This document shows positions 54,876 to 64,000 of a DNA stretch of 64,000 nt, in pieces. Under the pieces are notes generated by a model. The model searched no databases, was not told the DNA's origin, and saw only the letters and a program-made list of their open reading frames with translations. The position numbers were made by a program, and so were the translations under genes. The DNA comes from Caldicellulosiruptor naganoensis (lineage in GTDB: Bacteria; Bacillota; Thermoanaerobacteria; Caldicellulosiruptorales; Caldicellulosiruptoraceae): assembly GCF_026914285.1 (NCBI RefSeq), contig NZ_CP113864.1:533501-597500 (forward strand), given 5' to 3'. Each line of letters opens with the position of its first letter. Positions within the stretch are counted from its first letter, which is position 1.

Positions 54876-55853
54876 GTGATAACACATGGCAAAGAGATAA
54901 AGATATTTGCTGGAAATTCTAACAGAGAGTTAGCAGAAGAAATAGCCAAAAAGCTCAACAAAAAACTTGGCGATGCAGAGATAGGCAGGTTTTCAGACGG
55001 TGAGATTTCAGTTAAGATTAATGAAACTGTACGTGGTGCGGATGTGTTTGTTGTTCAGTCAACATGCCACCCTGTCAATGAGAATCTCATGGAACTTTTA
55101 ATTATGATTGACGCTTTTAAAAGAGCCTCAGCCGGAAGAATAACAGCTGTAATTCCTTACTATGGATATGCAAGACAAGATAGAAAAGCCCGAGCTCGTG
55201 ACCCAATTACTGCAAAGCTTGTTGCAAACTTGATTACCTCTGCTGGTGCTGACAGGGTACTCACAATGGACCTTCATGCGCCGCAGATTCAAGGATTTTT
55301 TGACATCCCTCTTGACCATTTAATTGGTGTTCCAATATTAGCAAAGTACTTCCTTGAAAATGTCAATCTTGAAAATGCTGTTGTTGTATCGCCCGATTTA
55401 GGAAGTGTTACAAGAGCACGCAGTTTTGCAACAAAACTTGACCTGCCACTTGCTATTGTGGACAAGAGACGTCCAAAAGCAAATGTTGCTGAGATAATGA
55501 ACATCATTGGTGATGTCAAAGACAAGACTGCCATAATGGTTGATGATATGATAGACACAGCAGGGACAATTGTTGCAGCAGCACAGGCTCTCATGGACTA
55601 TGGAGCAAAAGAAATCTATGCTTGCTGTACACACCCAGTGTTGTCTGGTCCTGCTGTTGAGAGAATTAAAAACTCCCCAATTAAAGAACTGATAGTATTA
55701 AATACTATTCCTCTGCCTCCTGAAAAGAGAATCGACAAAATTAAAGTGCTCTCTGTTGCTGATCTTTTTGCTGAGGCAATAAACAGAATATATGAAGATG
55801 TTGCAATCTCTCCTTTATTTGATGAGTACATTAGCACAAAGCCAAATAGGTGA
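54876..55853 (+). CDS. prs: ribose-phosphate pyrophosphokinase
   Basis: 325 residues, with GTG start. [51 protein letters not shown] and the PRPP loop [11 protein letters not shown] are all present. Makes PRPP from ribose-5-P and ATP, feeding upp upstream and hpt downstream. A terminator follows at 55891. Confidence 0.97.
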   Translation: MITHGKEIKIFAGNSNRELAEEIAKKLNKKLGDAEIGRFSDGEISVKINETVRGADVFVVQSTCHPVNENLMELLIMIDAFKRASAGRITAVIPYYGYARQDRKARARDPITAKLVANLITSAGADRVLTMDLHAPQIQGFFDIPLDHLIGVPILAKYFLENVNLENAVVVSPDLGSVTRARSFATKLDLPLAIVDKRRPKANVAEIMNIIGDVKDKTAIMVDDMIDTAGTIVAAAQALMDYGAKEIYACCTHPVLSGPAVERIKNSPIKELIVLNTIPLPPEKRIDKIKVLSVADLFAEAINRIYEDVAISPLFDEYISTKPNR

Positions 55854-55890
55854 ATTAAGCTATAAAAGTTGTTTTTAAAATTGAACATAA

Positions 55891-55931
55891 AGGCTGTCTT
55901 TTGATTTAGGTTTAAAAGGCAGCCTATTTTT
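55891..55931 (+). terminator. terminator after prs
   Basis: AGGCTGTCTTTT (55891-55902) pairs with AAAAGGCAGCCT (55914-55925), one G-T pair, followed by ATTTTT. Confidence 0.85.
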
Positions 55932-55948
55932 GTAAAAAAGGAGTGAAT

Positions 55949-56524
55949 TTGAACTTGGACTACATCATTGCTGGGCTTGGTAATCCAGGCGAAAGGTATA
56001 CATTTACACGTCACAATGCAGGGTTTTTGGCAATCGATTACCTGGCACAGACTTTTAATACAAAGGTGGACAGAATAAATTTCAAAGGTCTTGTTGGGAG
56101 TTTTGAGTATGCTGGCAAGAAAGTACTTCTTTTAAAGCCAATGACATACATGAACGCGAGCGGTGACAGTATTATTGAGGCTGTAAATTTCTACAAAATA
56201 AAACCTGAAAAACTAATTGTCATCTATGATGACATAGCATTTGACGTTGGAGTTGTTAAGATGAGAAAGAAAGGGTCAGATGGTGGACACAACGGCATGA
56301 AGTCTATAATTCAGCGGCTTGGTACAGAAGAGTTTCCGAGGATTAGAATTGGCATTGGTATTCCAAAAGAGGATATGATAAAATATGTATTGTCAGAATT
56401 TGAAGATGATGAGAAGCAAAAGGTTTTTAGAGCAATTGAAAAAGCAGCACAAGGTATTAAAATTTTGCTTGAGAGTGGTATTGACAGGGCAATGAACTAT
56501 ATAAATGGGGATGTGGTGGTGTAG
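55949..56524 (+). CDS. pth: peptidyl-tRNA hydrolase
   Basis: About 191 residues. IIAGLGNPGERYTFTRHNAGF holds the catalytic His; LLKPMTYMNASGDS, IYDDIAFDVG and GSDGGHNGMKSI follow. The GTG at 55943 overlaps the AAGGAG site (55938-55943), so TTG 55949 (or 55955) is the more plausible start. Recycles peptidyl-tRNA. mfd begins two bases after its stop. Confidence 0.95.
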   Translation: MNLDYIIAGLGNPGERYTFTRHNAGFLAIDYLAQTFNTKVDRINFKGLVGSFEYAGKKVLLLKPMTYMNASGDSIIEAVNFYKIKPEKLIVIYDDIAFDVGVVKMRKKGSDGGHNGMKSIIQRLGTEEFPRIRIGIGIPKEDMIKYVLSEFEDDEKQKVFRAIEKAAQGIKILLESGIDRAMNYINGDVVV

Positions 56525-56526
56525 AT

Positions 56527-59500
56527 TTGCTGAGAGTTTTTGAAAAGCTTGATGAGTTTTTAAATATTGAAAGGTCAGTTTTACAAAAAAGCCTTCCCAT
56601 ACTTGTCACAAACCTTGGCGAGATGGGAAAGGCATTGTTGGTCAAAGCACTGTGTCAAAAATTTAACAAAAAGGTTCTCTTTGTCACGCATCAAAAGGGC
56701 AAAAGTGAGTGGGAGAGAAGGTTCAAAAGTCTTTTTGACAAAGTGGTTTTTTTGCAAGAAAGGGAGAATCCTCTTATAAACTCATTTGCAAAGAGCAAGG
56801 ACTCAGATATTCAAAGAATGGAAGAGTTTGTCAGGATTTTTGAAGAAGGATTTGATGTGCTTGTTTTAAGCCCGCAAAATTTGCTTGAAAAGTACGCAGA
56901 TTTTAAGTTTGAGTCTATCACCCTTGAAGAGAACAAAGAGATGAATTTTGATGAATTTTTAAATGCGCTTTCAAGATATGGTTATGAAAGAGTTAAGGTT
57001 GTTGAGAAGAAAGGTCAATTTTCCCAGAAAGGTGGGATAATAGATATATATCCCATTTTCAGCAAGTACCCCGTCAGAATAGAATTCTTTGGTGATACAA
57101 TTGATACCATAAGGTACTTTGACGTTGAGACTCAAAAGTCGTTTGAAAGGGTCTCTTATGTAAAGATTTATAAAGCTTGTGAGTGGGATTTAAGTATTGA
57201 CTTTTCAGATGGTATCAAAAAGGTAGTAGCTGATTTTAAAAAACTTCAGAGCAAGCTCAAAGGCGATGCAAGAAGAAGCTTGGAAGAGAGTTTCAAGGAT
57301 GTAGTGGATGGGCTTGATTTAAAAATTGACAGACTATATCCCTACTATTACCAAAATTTCAGATCCATTTTTGATATTTTTAATGATTGCCTTGTTGTAA
57401 TTGACGAGTATAATCAGGTTCACAGCAGCTTGAAAACTTTTGAAGATCAGACTGAGGAACTTTATAAAGACCTTTTAGAAAAAGGATATGTACTGCCGAA
57501 AATGGCAGAATGCTATTTCAAATTCCATGAGATTTTAGATAACCTTTCCAATTCAATCATTCTTCAAACATTTACACAAAATATAAAGGAGGTACAAGTA
57601 AAAGATATCTTTTCCTTTAGCAATCTCAGAGAAATTCCATCTTACAATGGGCAGAAAAACCTTTTGATAGATGATATAAAGTATTACCTTTCAAAAGGCT
57701 ACACCATAAATGTCTTTGCAGGGAGCAGGACATCGCTTGAAGATTTAAGATCTGATCTTGAAAAGAGTGGATTAGAGTTTAGTGAGACAGATGAGGTTTT
57801 AGCAGAGGGACGAGGAGTTTATCTTCTTCCACAGTCAATCGAAAAAGGAGTTGAGTTTCAGGACTTAAAATGGGTATGCCTTAGCTTTTTCAACTTTGAG
57901 AAGAAAAAGGGAAATGATATCAAAAAAAGACCGAAATCAAAGAAAGAAGCTTTTTACACAATTGAAGACTTAAAGTACGGAAGCTATGTTGTCCACAGGA
58001 CATATGGTATTGGAAGATTTTTGGGATTTGAAAAGATAACTGTTGAGGGTGTGACAAAAGAATATTTAAAACTCGAATATGCTAATAACTCTTACTTGTA
58101 TGTACCGACCACCAACTTAGATGTAATTGAGAAATATATAGGCACTGATGATTCAGAACCGAAACTATCAAAGCTTGGAACTTTAGAGTGGCAAAAACAA
58201 AAGCAAAAAGTCAGAAAGTCACTTGAGGTTGTGGCAAAAGACATAGTTGAGCTGTATGCAAAAAGGCAGCTCAAAAAAGGTTTTAAGTTCTCGCCTGACA
58301 CCATCTGGCAAAAGGAGTTTGAAGAAAAGTTTCCGTACACCGAAACAGAAGGCCAGCTTCAGGCAATCGAGGAGATTAAAAAAGATATGGAAAGCGAAAA
58401 GCCAATGGACAGGATTCTTTGTGGTGATGTTGGGTATGGCAAGACAGAAGTTGCTATGCGCGCAGCATTTAAAGCTGTGATGGACTCAAAGCAGGTAGCG
58501 GTGCTTGTTCCAACTACAATCTTGGCTCAGCAGCATTATATGACATTTGTACAACGAATGAAAGATTTTCCAATAACAATTGAAGTGCTTTCGCGTTTAA
58601 AAACTGAGAGCCAGCAAAAGAAGATATTAAAAAGGTTAAAAGACGGTACAATTGATATAATTATTGGAACTCATAGACTTTTATCAAATGATGTAAAGTT
58701 CAAAGATTTGGGGCTTTTGATTATTGACGAGGAGCACAAATTTGGAGTTGAACACAAGGAAAAGATAAAAAAATTAAAAGAAAATGTGGACGTTTTGACT
58801 CTTACAGCAACACCGATTCCAAGGACACTCAACATGGCACTTTTGGGTATAAGAGATTTGAGCATTATTGAAGACCCACCAGAAGACAGGTTTCCTGTGC
58901 AGACATTTGTCATGGAATATAATGAAAAGGTTATAAAAGAAGCAATCTTAAAAGAGATTTCACGAGGGGGACAGGTATTTTATCTCTACAACAGGGTAAA
59001 AGATATAGAAGAGGTGGTAAATAGGCTTCAGGCACTTTTAGGTGAAGATGTCAAGATTGCGTATGCGCACGGTCAGATGGATGAAAAACAGTTAGAAGAG
59101 GTGCTGATTGACTTTATAAACGGCAAATATGATGTACTTGTCACAACAACAATAATTGAATCAGGTGTTGATATGCCAAATGTAAATACACTCATTGTAG
59201 AGGATGCAGACAGGCTTGGTCTTGCACAGCTTTACCAACTCCGCGGAAGAGTTGGGCGCTCAAACAAGCTTGCATATGCATATTTTACATTTAGAAAAGA
59301 CAAGGTACTATCTGAAGAGGCGTCAAAGAGACTTGCTGCTATAAAGGAATTTACAGAGCTTGGCTCAGGTTTTAAGATTGCAATGAGAGACCTTGAGATA
59401 AGAGGTGCAGGCTCAATTGTTGGAAAGCTTCAGCACGGACACATTAATGCTGTTGGATATGATATGTATATAAGGCTTTTGTCTGAGGAAATAAGAAGGC

Positions 59501-59976
59501 TAAAGGGCGAAAATATTCAGATGGAAATTGAGCCTCAGATAGATATAAAGGTTGATGCGTTTATAAGCGCTGATTATATAGAAGATGAAAAAGAACGAAT
59601 TAATATGTATAAAAAAATTTCTTCCATTGAGTCAAAAGAAGATGTTCAGGAAATCTATGATGAGCTGATTGACCGATTTGGCGATGTTCCAAAAGAGGTT
59701 GACAACCTCATTAAGATTGCTTATATAAAGCTTCTTTGTAAAAAATTAGGAATACTAAATGTCATGCAAAACGGCAGTGAGAAAGTTAAGTTGCAATTCT
59801 TCTCACATGAAACAGTTTCACTTGCTAAGGAGTTATTCAGCCAAAGAGGAGTATCATATGCGCAAGGAAAAGATGGAACAGTAGAGGTCTTTTTGACAAA
59901 AGATTCTTTGGACCTCTTGATAAATCTTTTAGAGTGCTTGGAAGAAGGCTGTAGAAATATAGGTGCTTTAAAATAA
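56527..59976 (+). CDS. mfd: transcription-repair coupling factor Mfd
   Basis: 1,149 residues with TTG start. UvrB-homology region with FSQKGGIIDIYP and RIEFFGDTIDTIRYF, RNA polymerase-interacting domain with YGSYVVHRTYGIGRF and EYLKLEYANNSYLYVP, then RecG-like motor motifs GDVGYGKTEVAMRAAF, VLVPTTILAQQH, IIDEEHKFGV, LTATPIPRTLNM, TTTIIESGVDMPN and QLRGRVGRSNKLAYAY. Removes stalled RNA polymerase at DNA lesions and recruits repair. Domain set is complete. Confidence 0.97.
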   Translation: MLRVFEKLDEFLNIERSVLQKSLPILVTNLGEMGKALLVKALCQKFNKKVLFVTHQKGKSEWERRFKSLFDKVVFLQERENPLINSFAKSKDSDIQRMEEFVRIFEEGFDVLVLSPQNLLEKYADFKFESITLEENKEMNFDEFLNALSRYGYERVKVVEKKGQFSQKGGIIDIYPIFSKYPVRIEFFGDTIDTIRYFDVETQKSFERVSYVKIYKACEWDLSIDFSDGIKKVVADFKKLQSKLKGDARRSLEESFKDVVDGLDLKIDRLYPYYYQNFRSIFDIFNDCLVVIDEYNQVHSSLKTFEDQTEELYKDLLEKGYVLPKMAECYFKFHEILDNLSNSIILQTFTQNIKEVQVKDIFSFSNLREIPSYNGQKNLLIDDIKYYLSKGYTINVFAGSRTSLEDLRSDLEKSGLEFSETDEVLAEGRGVYLLPQSIEKGVEFQDLKWVCLSFFNFEKKKGNDIKKRPKSKKEAFYTIEDLKYGSYVVHRTYGIGRFLGFEKITVEGVTKEYLKLEYANNSYLYVPTTNLDVIEKYIGTDDSEPKLSKLGTLEWQKQKQKVRKSLEVVAKDIVELYAKRQLKKGFKFSPDTIWQKEFEEKFPYTETEGQLQAIEEIKKDMESEKPMDRILCGDVGYGKTEVAMRAAFKAVMDSKQVAVLVPTTILAQQHYMTFVQRMKDFPITIEVLSRLKTESQQKKILKRLKDGTIDIIIGTHRLLSNDVKFKDLGLLIIDEEHKFGVEHKEKIKKLKENVDVLTLTATPIPRTLNMALLGIRDLSIIEDPPEDRFPVQTFVMEYNEKVIKEAILKEISRGGQVFYLYNRVKDIEEVVNRLQALLGEDVKIAYAHGQMDEKQLEEVLIDFINGKYDVLVTTTIIESGVDMPNVNTLIVEDADRLGLAQLYQLRGRVGRSNKLAYAYFTFRKDKVLSEEASKRLAAIKEFTELGSGFKIAMRDLEIRGAGSIVGKLQHGHINAVGYDMYIRLLSEEIRRLKGENIQMEIEPQIDIKVDAFISADYIEDEKERINMYKKISSIESKEDVQEIYDELIDRFGDVPKEVDNLIKIAYIKLLCKKLGILNVMQNGSEKVKLQFFSHETVSLAKELFSQRGVSYAQGKDGTVEVFLTKDSLDLLINLLECLEEGCRNIGALK

Positions 59977-59995
59977 TCTTTCGTTGTTTTATAAT
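59967..59995 (+). promoter_or_regulatory. possible promoter at the mfd end
   Basis: TTTAAA (59967-59972), 17 bases, TATAAT (59990-59995). The GACAAAGGAGAAGG site precedes ATG 60040. Moderate fit. Confidence 0.4.
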
Positions 59996-60039
59996 ATTAT
60001 TATTCTGTAAAAAAACTTTAGACAAAGGAGAAGGAATAT

Positions 60040-61056
60040 ATGACAAAGAAGGCAAAAATTGCTATTTTAGCATCTGCAGCGGTTGTGCTGCTGGTAATCC
60101 TCATTGCCGTAACTCCGGAGATAATAAAATATGTTGACGAGAACAGAGCTGTTGCCATTGTAAATGGAGAGAAGATTACTAAAAAGGAATTTTCTATCAA
60201 CTACAGGTCTCAAATTGACTATTATTATGGGCTTGACAAGGCGTTTTTGTCACAAAGGGTTGATGGGAAAACTTATGAGGAGCAGATAAAGGAGAATGTA
60301 CTTGAAGGTCTTATCATAAGGCAAATAGAACTTCAGCAAGCCAAGAAAAGAAATATCACATTGACTGCTCAGGAGAAAAAGGCAATAGATGAGCAAATTA
60401 ACCAGTACAAAAATGACTCACAAAACAGACTGCAGTTTAAACAATATCTTCAAACCATTGGTGCAACAGAAGATGACTACAAAGATCAGCTTATAAAATT
60501 GCAGATAGTCTCAAAACTTTATAATGAAGTGACAAAGAACCAGACAGCATCAAATTCTGAGATAGAAGGCTATTATAATTCACATAAATCTGACTATATT
60601 CAGGTAAAAGCAAGTCATATTCTCTTTAAAGTGTCTGACCCAAAAGAAGAGGCTGCGAAGAAGAAAAAAGCAGAAGAAGTTTTGCAGATGATTAAAAACG
60701 GGCAGAGTTTTGAAAAACTTGCACAAAAGTATTCTGAAGATGAGACTACAAAACAAAAAGGAGGAGATCTTGGGTATTTTAGAAAAGGTGAGTCAGGATT
60801 AGATAAGGAGTTTGAAGACGCAACATTTTCTCTTAGCATTGGTGAGATAAGTCCGGTTGTCAAAACAAGCTATGGATTTCACATTATAAAAGTGACAGAC
60901 AAAAAACAGCTGACTTTGAACGATGTAAAGGATGAGATAAAGTCAACGATAGAGAGTGAAAAGAAGCAAGAATATTACAAGAACTTGCTTGAAAAGTGGA
61001 AAAAGGAAGCCAAGATAAAGAAATTCGAGAATGTCCTAAAGAGCGTTTCTATATAA
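60040..61056 (+). CDS. secreted or membrane-anchored peptidyl-prolyl isomerase (PrsA/SurA-like)
   Basis: 338 residues. A basic N-terminus and one hydrophobic segment (ILASAAVVLLVILIAV) act as signal or anchor; no lipobox Cys is seen. A SurA-N-like helical part (about 40-175) and one parvulin domain (about 185-285: VKASHILFKVSD, LAQKYSEDETTKQKGGDLGYF, VVKTSYGFHIIKV) follow. It assists folding of exported proteins. In Firmicutes a gene of this kind often lies near mfd. Confidence 0.9.
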   Translation: MTKKAKIAILASAAVVLLVILIAVTPEIIKYVDENRAVAIVNGEKITKKEFSINYRSQIDYYYGLDKAFLSQRVDGKTYEEQIKENVLEGLIIRQIELQQAKKRNITLTAQEKKAIDEQINQYKNDSQNRLQFKQYLQTIGATEDDYKDQLIKLQIVSKLYNEVTKNQTASNSEIEGYYNSHKSDYIQVKASHILFKVSDPKEEAAKKKKAEEVLQMIKNGQSFEKLAQKYSEDETTKQKGGDLGYFRKGESGLDKEFEDATFSLSIGEISPVVKTSYGFHIIKVTDKKQLTLNDVKDEIKSTIESEKKQEYYKNLLEKWKKEAKIKKFENVLKSVSI

Positions 61057-61094
61057 AAATCTTTTTTGAAGCTTGTGTCTGAGGTGCTTTAGAA

Positions 61095-62462
61095 GTGGAT
61101 TTTTTAGAAAAGGTAAGGCGGACAATTGACAAACACAATATGTTAAAAAAAGGCGATAAGGTTTTGATTGGCTGTTCTGGCGGAATTGATTCAATGGTGC
61201 TTTTAGATTGTATTTACAGATTAAAGGATGAGTATGAACTTGATATTACAGTTGCGCACCTTAACCATATGCTAAGACAAGAGGCAAAAGAGGATGAACT
61301 GTTTGTAATTGATACTTGTAGGAGGTATAATATTAAATGCGTAACAAGATCAGTGGATGTTAGAAAGCTTAAAGAAGAACAAAAGCTTTCTGAAGAAGAA
61401 GCAGGAAGACTTGCAAGGTATAATTTTTTTTATGAGCTTGTGAAAGATTTAGGGCTCAACAGAATTTTATTGGGCCATAATAAAGATGATGTTGTTGAGA
61501 CATTTTTTTTAAACCTCTTTAGAGGAAGTGGGCTTGATGGTCTTGCATCTATTCCTCCTGTGCGTGATATTGTTGCAAGACCGCTTATATATATGTCAAG
61601 GCAGGAGATTGAAAAATATGCAGATAAAAATGGTATAAGATATGTAATAGACAAGACAAACTTTTCTTCAAAGTATAAGAGAAATGTTATAAGAAATGAG
61701 ATTTTGCCGCTTGTAAAAGCTAAATTTGGAGATGGGGTAATTGACACCATTTTCAGGACAATAAATCTAATAAGAGATGAAAATCTACAGATAAATGAAC
61801 TTGTTGATGATATTTTCAAAAGGTGCGTCAAGAAAGAAGATATTTACTATGTCCTTGACATAAATGAGGCAAGCACTCTGCCGCATTTTTTACAGAAAAG
61901 GCTTGTAAAAAAAGTGTTCAAGGAATTTGAAATGCAAGTTTCGCTTGATAAAGTAGAAGATGTGTTAAATCTTTTTTCACTTCCTTCTGGTAAGATGAAG
62001 ATATTTGGTGATTTGATTGTTGAGAGGCAAAATGATGCTGTTGTGTTTTACAAAAAGGTAGAAAAGAGCGACTTTTGTTTTGAAATTCCATTAAAAGAGG
62101 AGTATGATATAAAGTATAGGAATTTTGAATTCAAATTTAAAATCACACAGAGTATGGAACACGAAAATTGCATTTACGTAGATAGCGAAAAATTATTTGA
62201 CGGGAAAATATTTTTTAGGACACGCAGAGATGGTGATTTTATCCAGCTAAAAGTGGGTAAGAAGAAACTGAAAGAATGGTTTATTGATAAAAAGATTCCT
62301 AAACGATACAGAAGCAGCATACCACTTCTTGCAAAGGAGAGCGAAGTGATAGTTATATTTGATGTATACAATAACAAAGTTACCATAAATCAGAGCTACA
62401 AAGTTACACCACAAACCAAACAATTTTTAGAAATAAAAATTACAATACTGGAAGGAGCTTGA
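61095..62462 (+). CDS. tilS: tRNA(Ile)-lysidine synthase
   Basis: 455 residues from GTG 61095. PP-loop SGGIDSMVLLD at about residue 30, AHLNHMLR, ILLGHNKDDVVETFFLNLFRG-type motif (parts GHNKDDVVET and LNLFRGSG), then TilS substrate domains with RNVIRNEILPL and the C-terminal LKEWFIDKKIPKRYRSSIPLL. Converts cytidine 34 of tRNA-Ile(CAU) to lysidine. The stop overlaps the hpt upstream region. Confidence 0.95.
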   Translation: MDFLEKVRRTIDKHNMLKKGDKVLIGCSGGIDSMVLLDCIYRLKDEYELDITVAHLNHMLRQEAKEDELFVIDTCRRYNIKCVTRSVDVRKLKEEQKLSEEEAGRLARYNFFYELVKDLGLNRILLGHNKDDVVETFFLNLFRGSGLDGLASIPPVRDIVARPLIYMSRQEIEKYADKNGIRYVIDKTNFSSKYKRNVIRNEILPLVKAKFGDGVIDTIFRTINLIRDENLQINELVDDIFKRCVKKEDIYYVLDINEASTLPHFLQKRLVKKVFKEFEMQVSLDKVEDVLNLFSLPSGKMKIFGDLIVERQNDAVVFYKKVEKSDFCFEIPLKEEYDIKYRNFEFKFKITQSMEHENCIYVDSEKLFDGKIFFRTRRDGDFIQLKVGKKKLKEWFIDKKIPKRYRSSIPLLAKESEVIVIFDVYNNKVTINQSYKVTPQTKQFLEIKITILEGA

Positions 62463-62467
62463 TATCG

Positions 62468-63001
62468 GTGAGAGACATAACAATGAAAGTAAAAGAGATT
62501 TTGATAACTGAAGACCAGATTCGTCAAAAGGTAAAAGAGCTTGGTCAAAGAATCTCAGAGGATTATAAAGACAGTGATGACTTTTTGATGGTGTGCATAT
62601 TAAAAGGCGGAGTTGTATTCATGGCAGATTTGCTAAGGCAAATAACAATTCCTGTGAAGATAGAGTTTATGGCAGTTTCAAGCTACGGCAATTCAACTTC
62701 ATCCTCGGGGATTGTCAGAATACTCAAAGACCTTGATACAAGCATTGAAGGGAAAGATGTTTTACTTGTTGAAGATATTGTTGACACAGGACTTACTCTT
62801 AAATACATTACAGAATATTTAAAAGGAAGAAGGCCAAGGAGCCTTAAAATTTGTACAATGCTTGACAAGCCGAGCAGAAGAAAGGTTGATGTGGAGATAC
62901 ATTATAAAGGGTTTGAGATACCTGACAAGTTTGTTGTTGGATATGGTTTAGATTATGCTGGGCTTTATAGAAATTTACCTTATATTGGTGTTTTGGAATA
63001 A
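62468..63001 (+). CDS. hpt: hypoxanthine phosphoribosyltransferase
   Basis: 177 residues from GTG 62468, chosen because GGAAGGAG is 10 bases upstream; TTG 62459 is only two bases from it. CILKGGVVFMADLLR, AVSSYGNSTSSSG, the PRPP loop LLVEDIVDTGLTL and DYAGLYRNLPYIGVL are typical Hpt motifs. Salvages hypoxanthine and guanine. Next to tilS and ftsH, the conserved Firmicutes order. Confidence 0.96.
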   Translation: MRDITMKVKEILITEDQIRQKVKELGQRISEDYKDSDDFLMVCILKGGVVFMADLLRQITIPVKIEFMAVSSYGNSTSSSGIVRILKDLDTSIEGKDVLLVEDIVDTGLTLKYITEYLKGRRPRSLKICTMLDKPSRRKVDVEIHYKGFEIPDKFVVGYGLDYAGLYRNLPYIGVLE

Positions 63002-63049
63002 GAAAGCTTTAAAATTTATTTATAAATTGAAAGGAGTGCCTATCTACAA

Positions 63050-64000
63050 TTGAGAAACTTATTTAAAACAGCAACTATTTATATTTTGATTGCCCTTGTG
63101 ATTTTATTGTTAGTTGATATTTTAACTGGTGGGCTGAGTTACAACCAGCTTTTTAATATGAGTGAAAAAAGAAATGTCATCTACTCAGAGCTGATAAGTG
63201 ACATCAATGAAGGAAAAGTTTCAAGAATAATACTAAGTTACAACAATGTGTCTGGCCAATATAAGGATGGGACAAAGTTTGACAATGTATTTGTACCATC
63301 ACCTGAGAAATTTTTAGACCAGATACAGCCGGCAATTGAGTCCAAAAGGATTGAGATTGTGACAAAAGAGCCGCCTCAGGTTCCATGGTGGTTGTCTTCG
63401 TTTTTGCCAATGTTGATTTTTGCTGGACTTATTATTTTTGTGTGGATATTTATGCTCCAGCAGACACAAGGTGGCGGCAGTAAAATAATGTCTTTTACAA
63501 AGTCAAGAGCAAAGACTATTCAGGACTTGAAAAAGAAGGTTACGTTCGCTGATGTTGCAGGAGCTGATGAAGAAAAAGAAGAGCTAAAAGAGGTTATAGA
63601 CTTTCTCAAAAACCCGAGAAAATATATTGAGCTTGGTGCAAGAATTCCGAAAGGTATATTGCTTGTGGGACCGCCAGGTACAGGTAAAACACTTTTAGCA
63701 AAGGCTGTTGCAGGTGAAGCAGGTGTTCCATTTTTCAGCATCTCAGGTTCTGACTTTGTTGAGATGTTTGTCGGTGTAGGTGCTGCAAGAGTAAGAGATT
63801 TGTTTGAACAGGCAAAGAGGAATGCACCTTGTGTTGTATTTATAGATGAAATAGATGCAGTTGGTCGACACAGGGGAGCAGGCCTTGGCGGTGGCCATGA
63901 CGAAAGAGAGCAAACCCTAAACCAGCTTCTTGTTGAAATGGACGGTTTTGGAACGAATGAAGGGATAATTGTCATGGCAGCAACAAACAGACCCGACATC
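63050..64000 (+). CDS. ftsH: ATP-dependent zinc metalloprotease FtsH (3' end outside the window)
   Basis: 317 codons are present from TTG 63050, preceded by AAAGGAGTG. Two membrane helices (about residues 7-27 and 115-140) flank the extracytoplasmic part. The AAA domain starts [16 protein letters not shown], with Walker A GPPGTGKT near residue 205, [17 protein letters not shown] and Walker [14 protein letters not shown]. The end reads AATNRPDI, so the second half, with the HEXXH zinc protease, lies beyond position 64000. Degrades membrane and regulatory proteins. Confidence 0.97.
   Translation, partial: MRNLFKTATIYILIALVILLLVDILTGGLSYNQLFNMSEKRNVIYSELISDINEGKVSRIILSYNNVSGQYKDGTKFDNVFVPSPEKFLDQIQPAIESKRIEIVTKEPPQVPWWLSSFLPMLIFAGLIIFVWIFMLQQTQGGGSKIMSFTKSRAKTIQDLKKKVTFADVAGADEEKEELKEVIDFLKNPRKYIELGARIPKGILLVGPPGTGKTLLAKAVAGEAGVPFFSISGSDFVEMFVGVGAARVRDLFEQAKRNAPCVVFIDEIDAVGRHRGAGLGGGHDEREQTLNQLLVEMDGFGTNEGIIVMAATNRPDI

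Noticed and set aside
1-64000. tRNA, rRNA, riboswitch and phage attachment sites
   Set aside because: I looked for cloverleaf ends, T-loop boxes and conserved rRNA words by eye and saw none; weak or unusual RNAs could be missed without a covariance search.

Overview
The window looks like a chromosomal piece of an AT-rich, low-GC Gram-positive anaerobe, most likely a thermophilic clostridial relative in the Caldicellulosiruptor group. This is an inference from gene content, the many TTG/GTG starts with strong AGGAGG-type ribosome sites, and the presence of SCIFF/ScfB, CdaA/CdaR, HPr kinase, RNase J and the glmU-prs-pth-mfd-tilS-hpt-ftsH order. No rRNA, tRNA or CRISPR array was seen. Almost every gene lies on the + strand; the exceptions are an IS21-type insertion and one nitrilase-family gene.

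Layout. 183-5688: a compact AddAB-like helicase-nuclease pair. 5811-7831: a radical SAM activase-like gene and an MFS transporter. 7923-11022: a LacI-type regulator, a promoter carrying two palindromic operators, a Gfo/Idh/MocA oxidoreductase broken by one stop codon, and a sugar isomerase-like TIM-barrel gene. 11159-31550: an accessory island of about 20 kb. It starts with a secreted RHS/YD-repeat protein (WapA-like) and continues as a row of displaced RHS-tip cassettes (partial RHS core and/or pre-toxin linker, a toxin domain, then immunity genes). I count six toxin tips of four kinds (T1, T2, T3 GIY-YIG, T2', T1', T4 HHI-type) and four immunity families. 31769-64000: core genes in operon-like runs (AMMECR1/MEMO and AmrS, cdaA-cdaR, uvrC, hprK, glycolytic enzymes, scfA-scfB, secDF, rnj, murA, rpiB-upp-dCMP deaminase-glmU-prs, pth-mfd-ppi-tilS-hpt-ftsH).

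How the island seems to work. The first gene has a Sec signal peptide, beta-rich N-terminal domains, a long YD-repeat shell and a conserved RHS core ending in a DPSGE motif. Near-identical copies of that core segment recur twice downstream, which would let recombination swap the expressed toxin tip. Immunity genes keep their own ribosome sites, whereas displaced toxin tips lack them. The island is heavily scarred: -1 shifts at homopolymers, nonsense codons, a toxin fused in frame to its immunity protein, and an IS21 element inserted in an immunity-like gene with a CTTTG target duplication. As read, the full-length RHS protein cannot be made without frame restoration, so it is either decaying, switchable, or partly affected by sequence errors.
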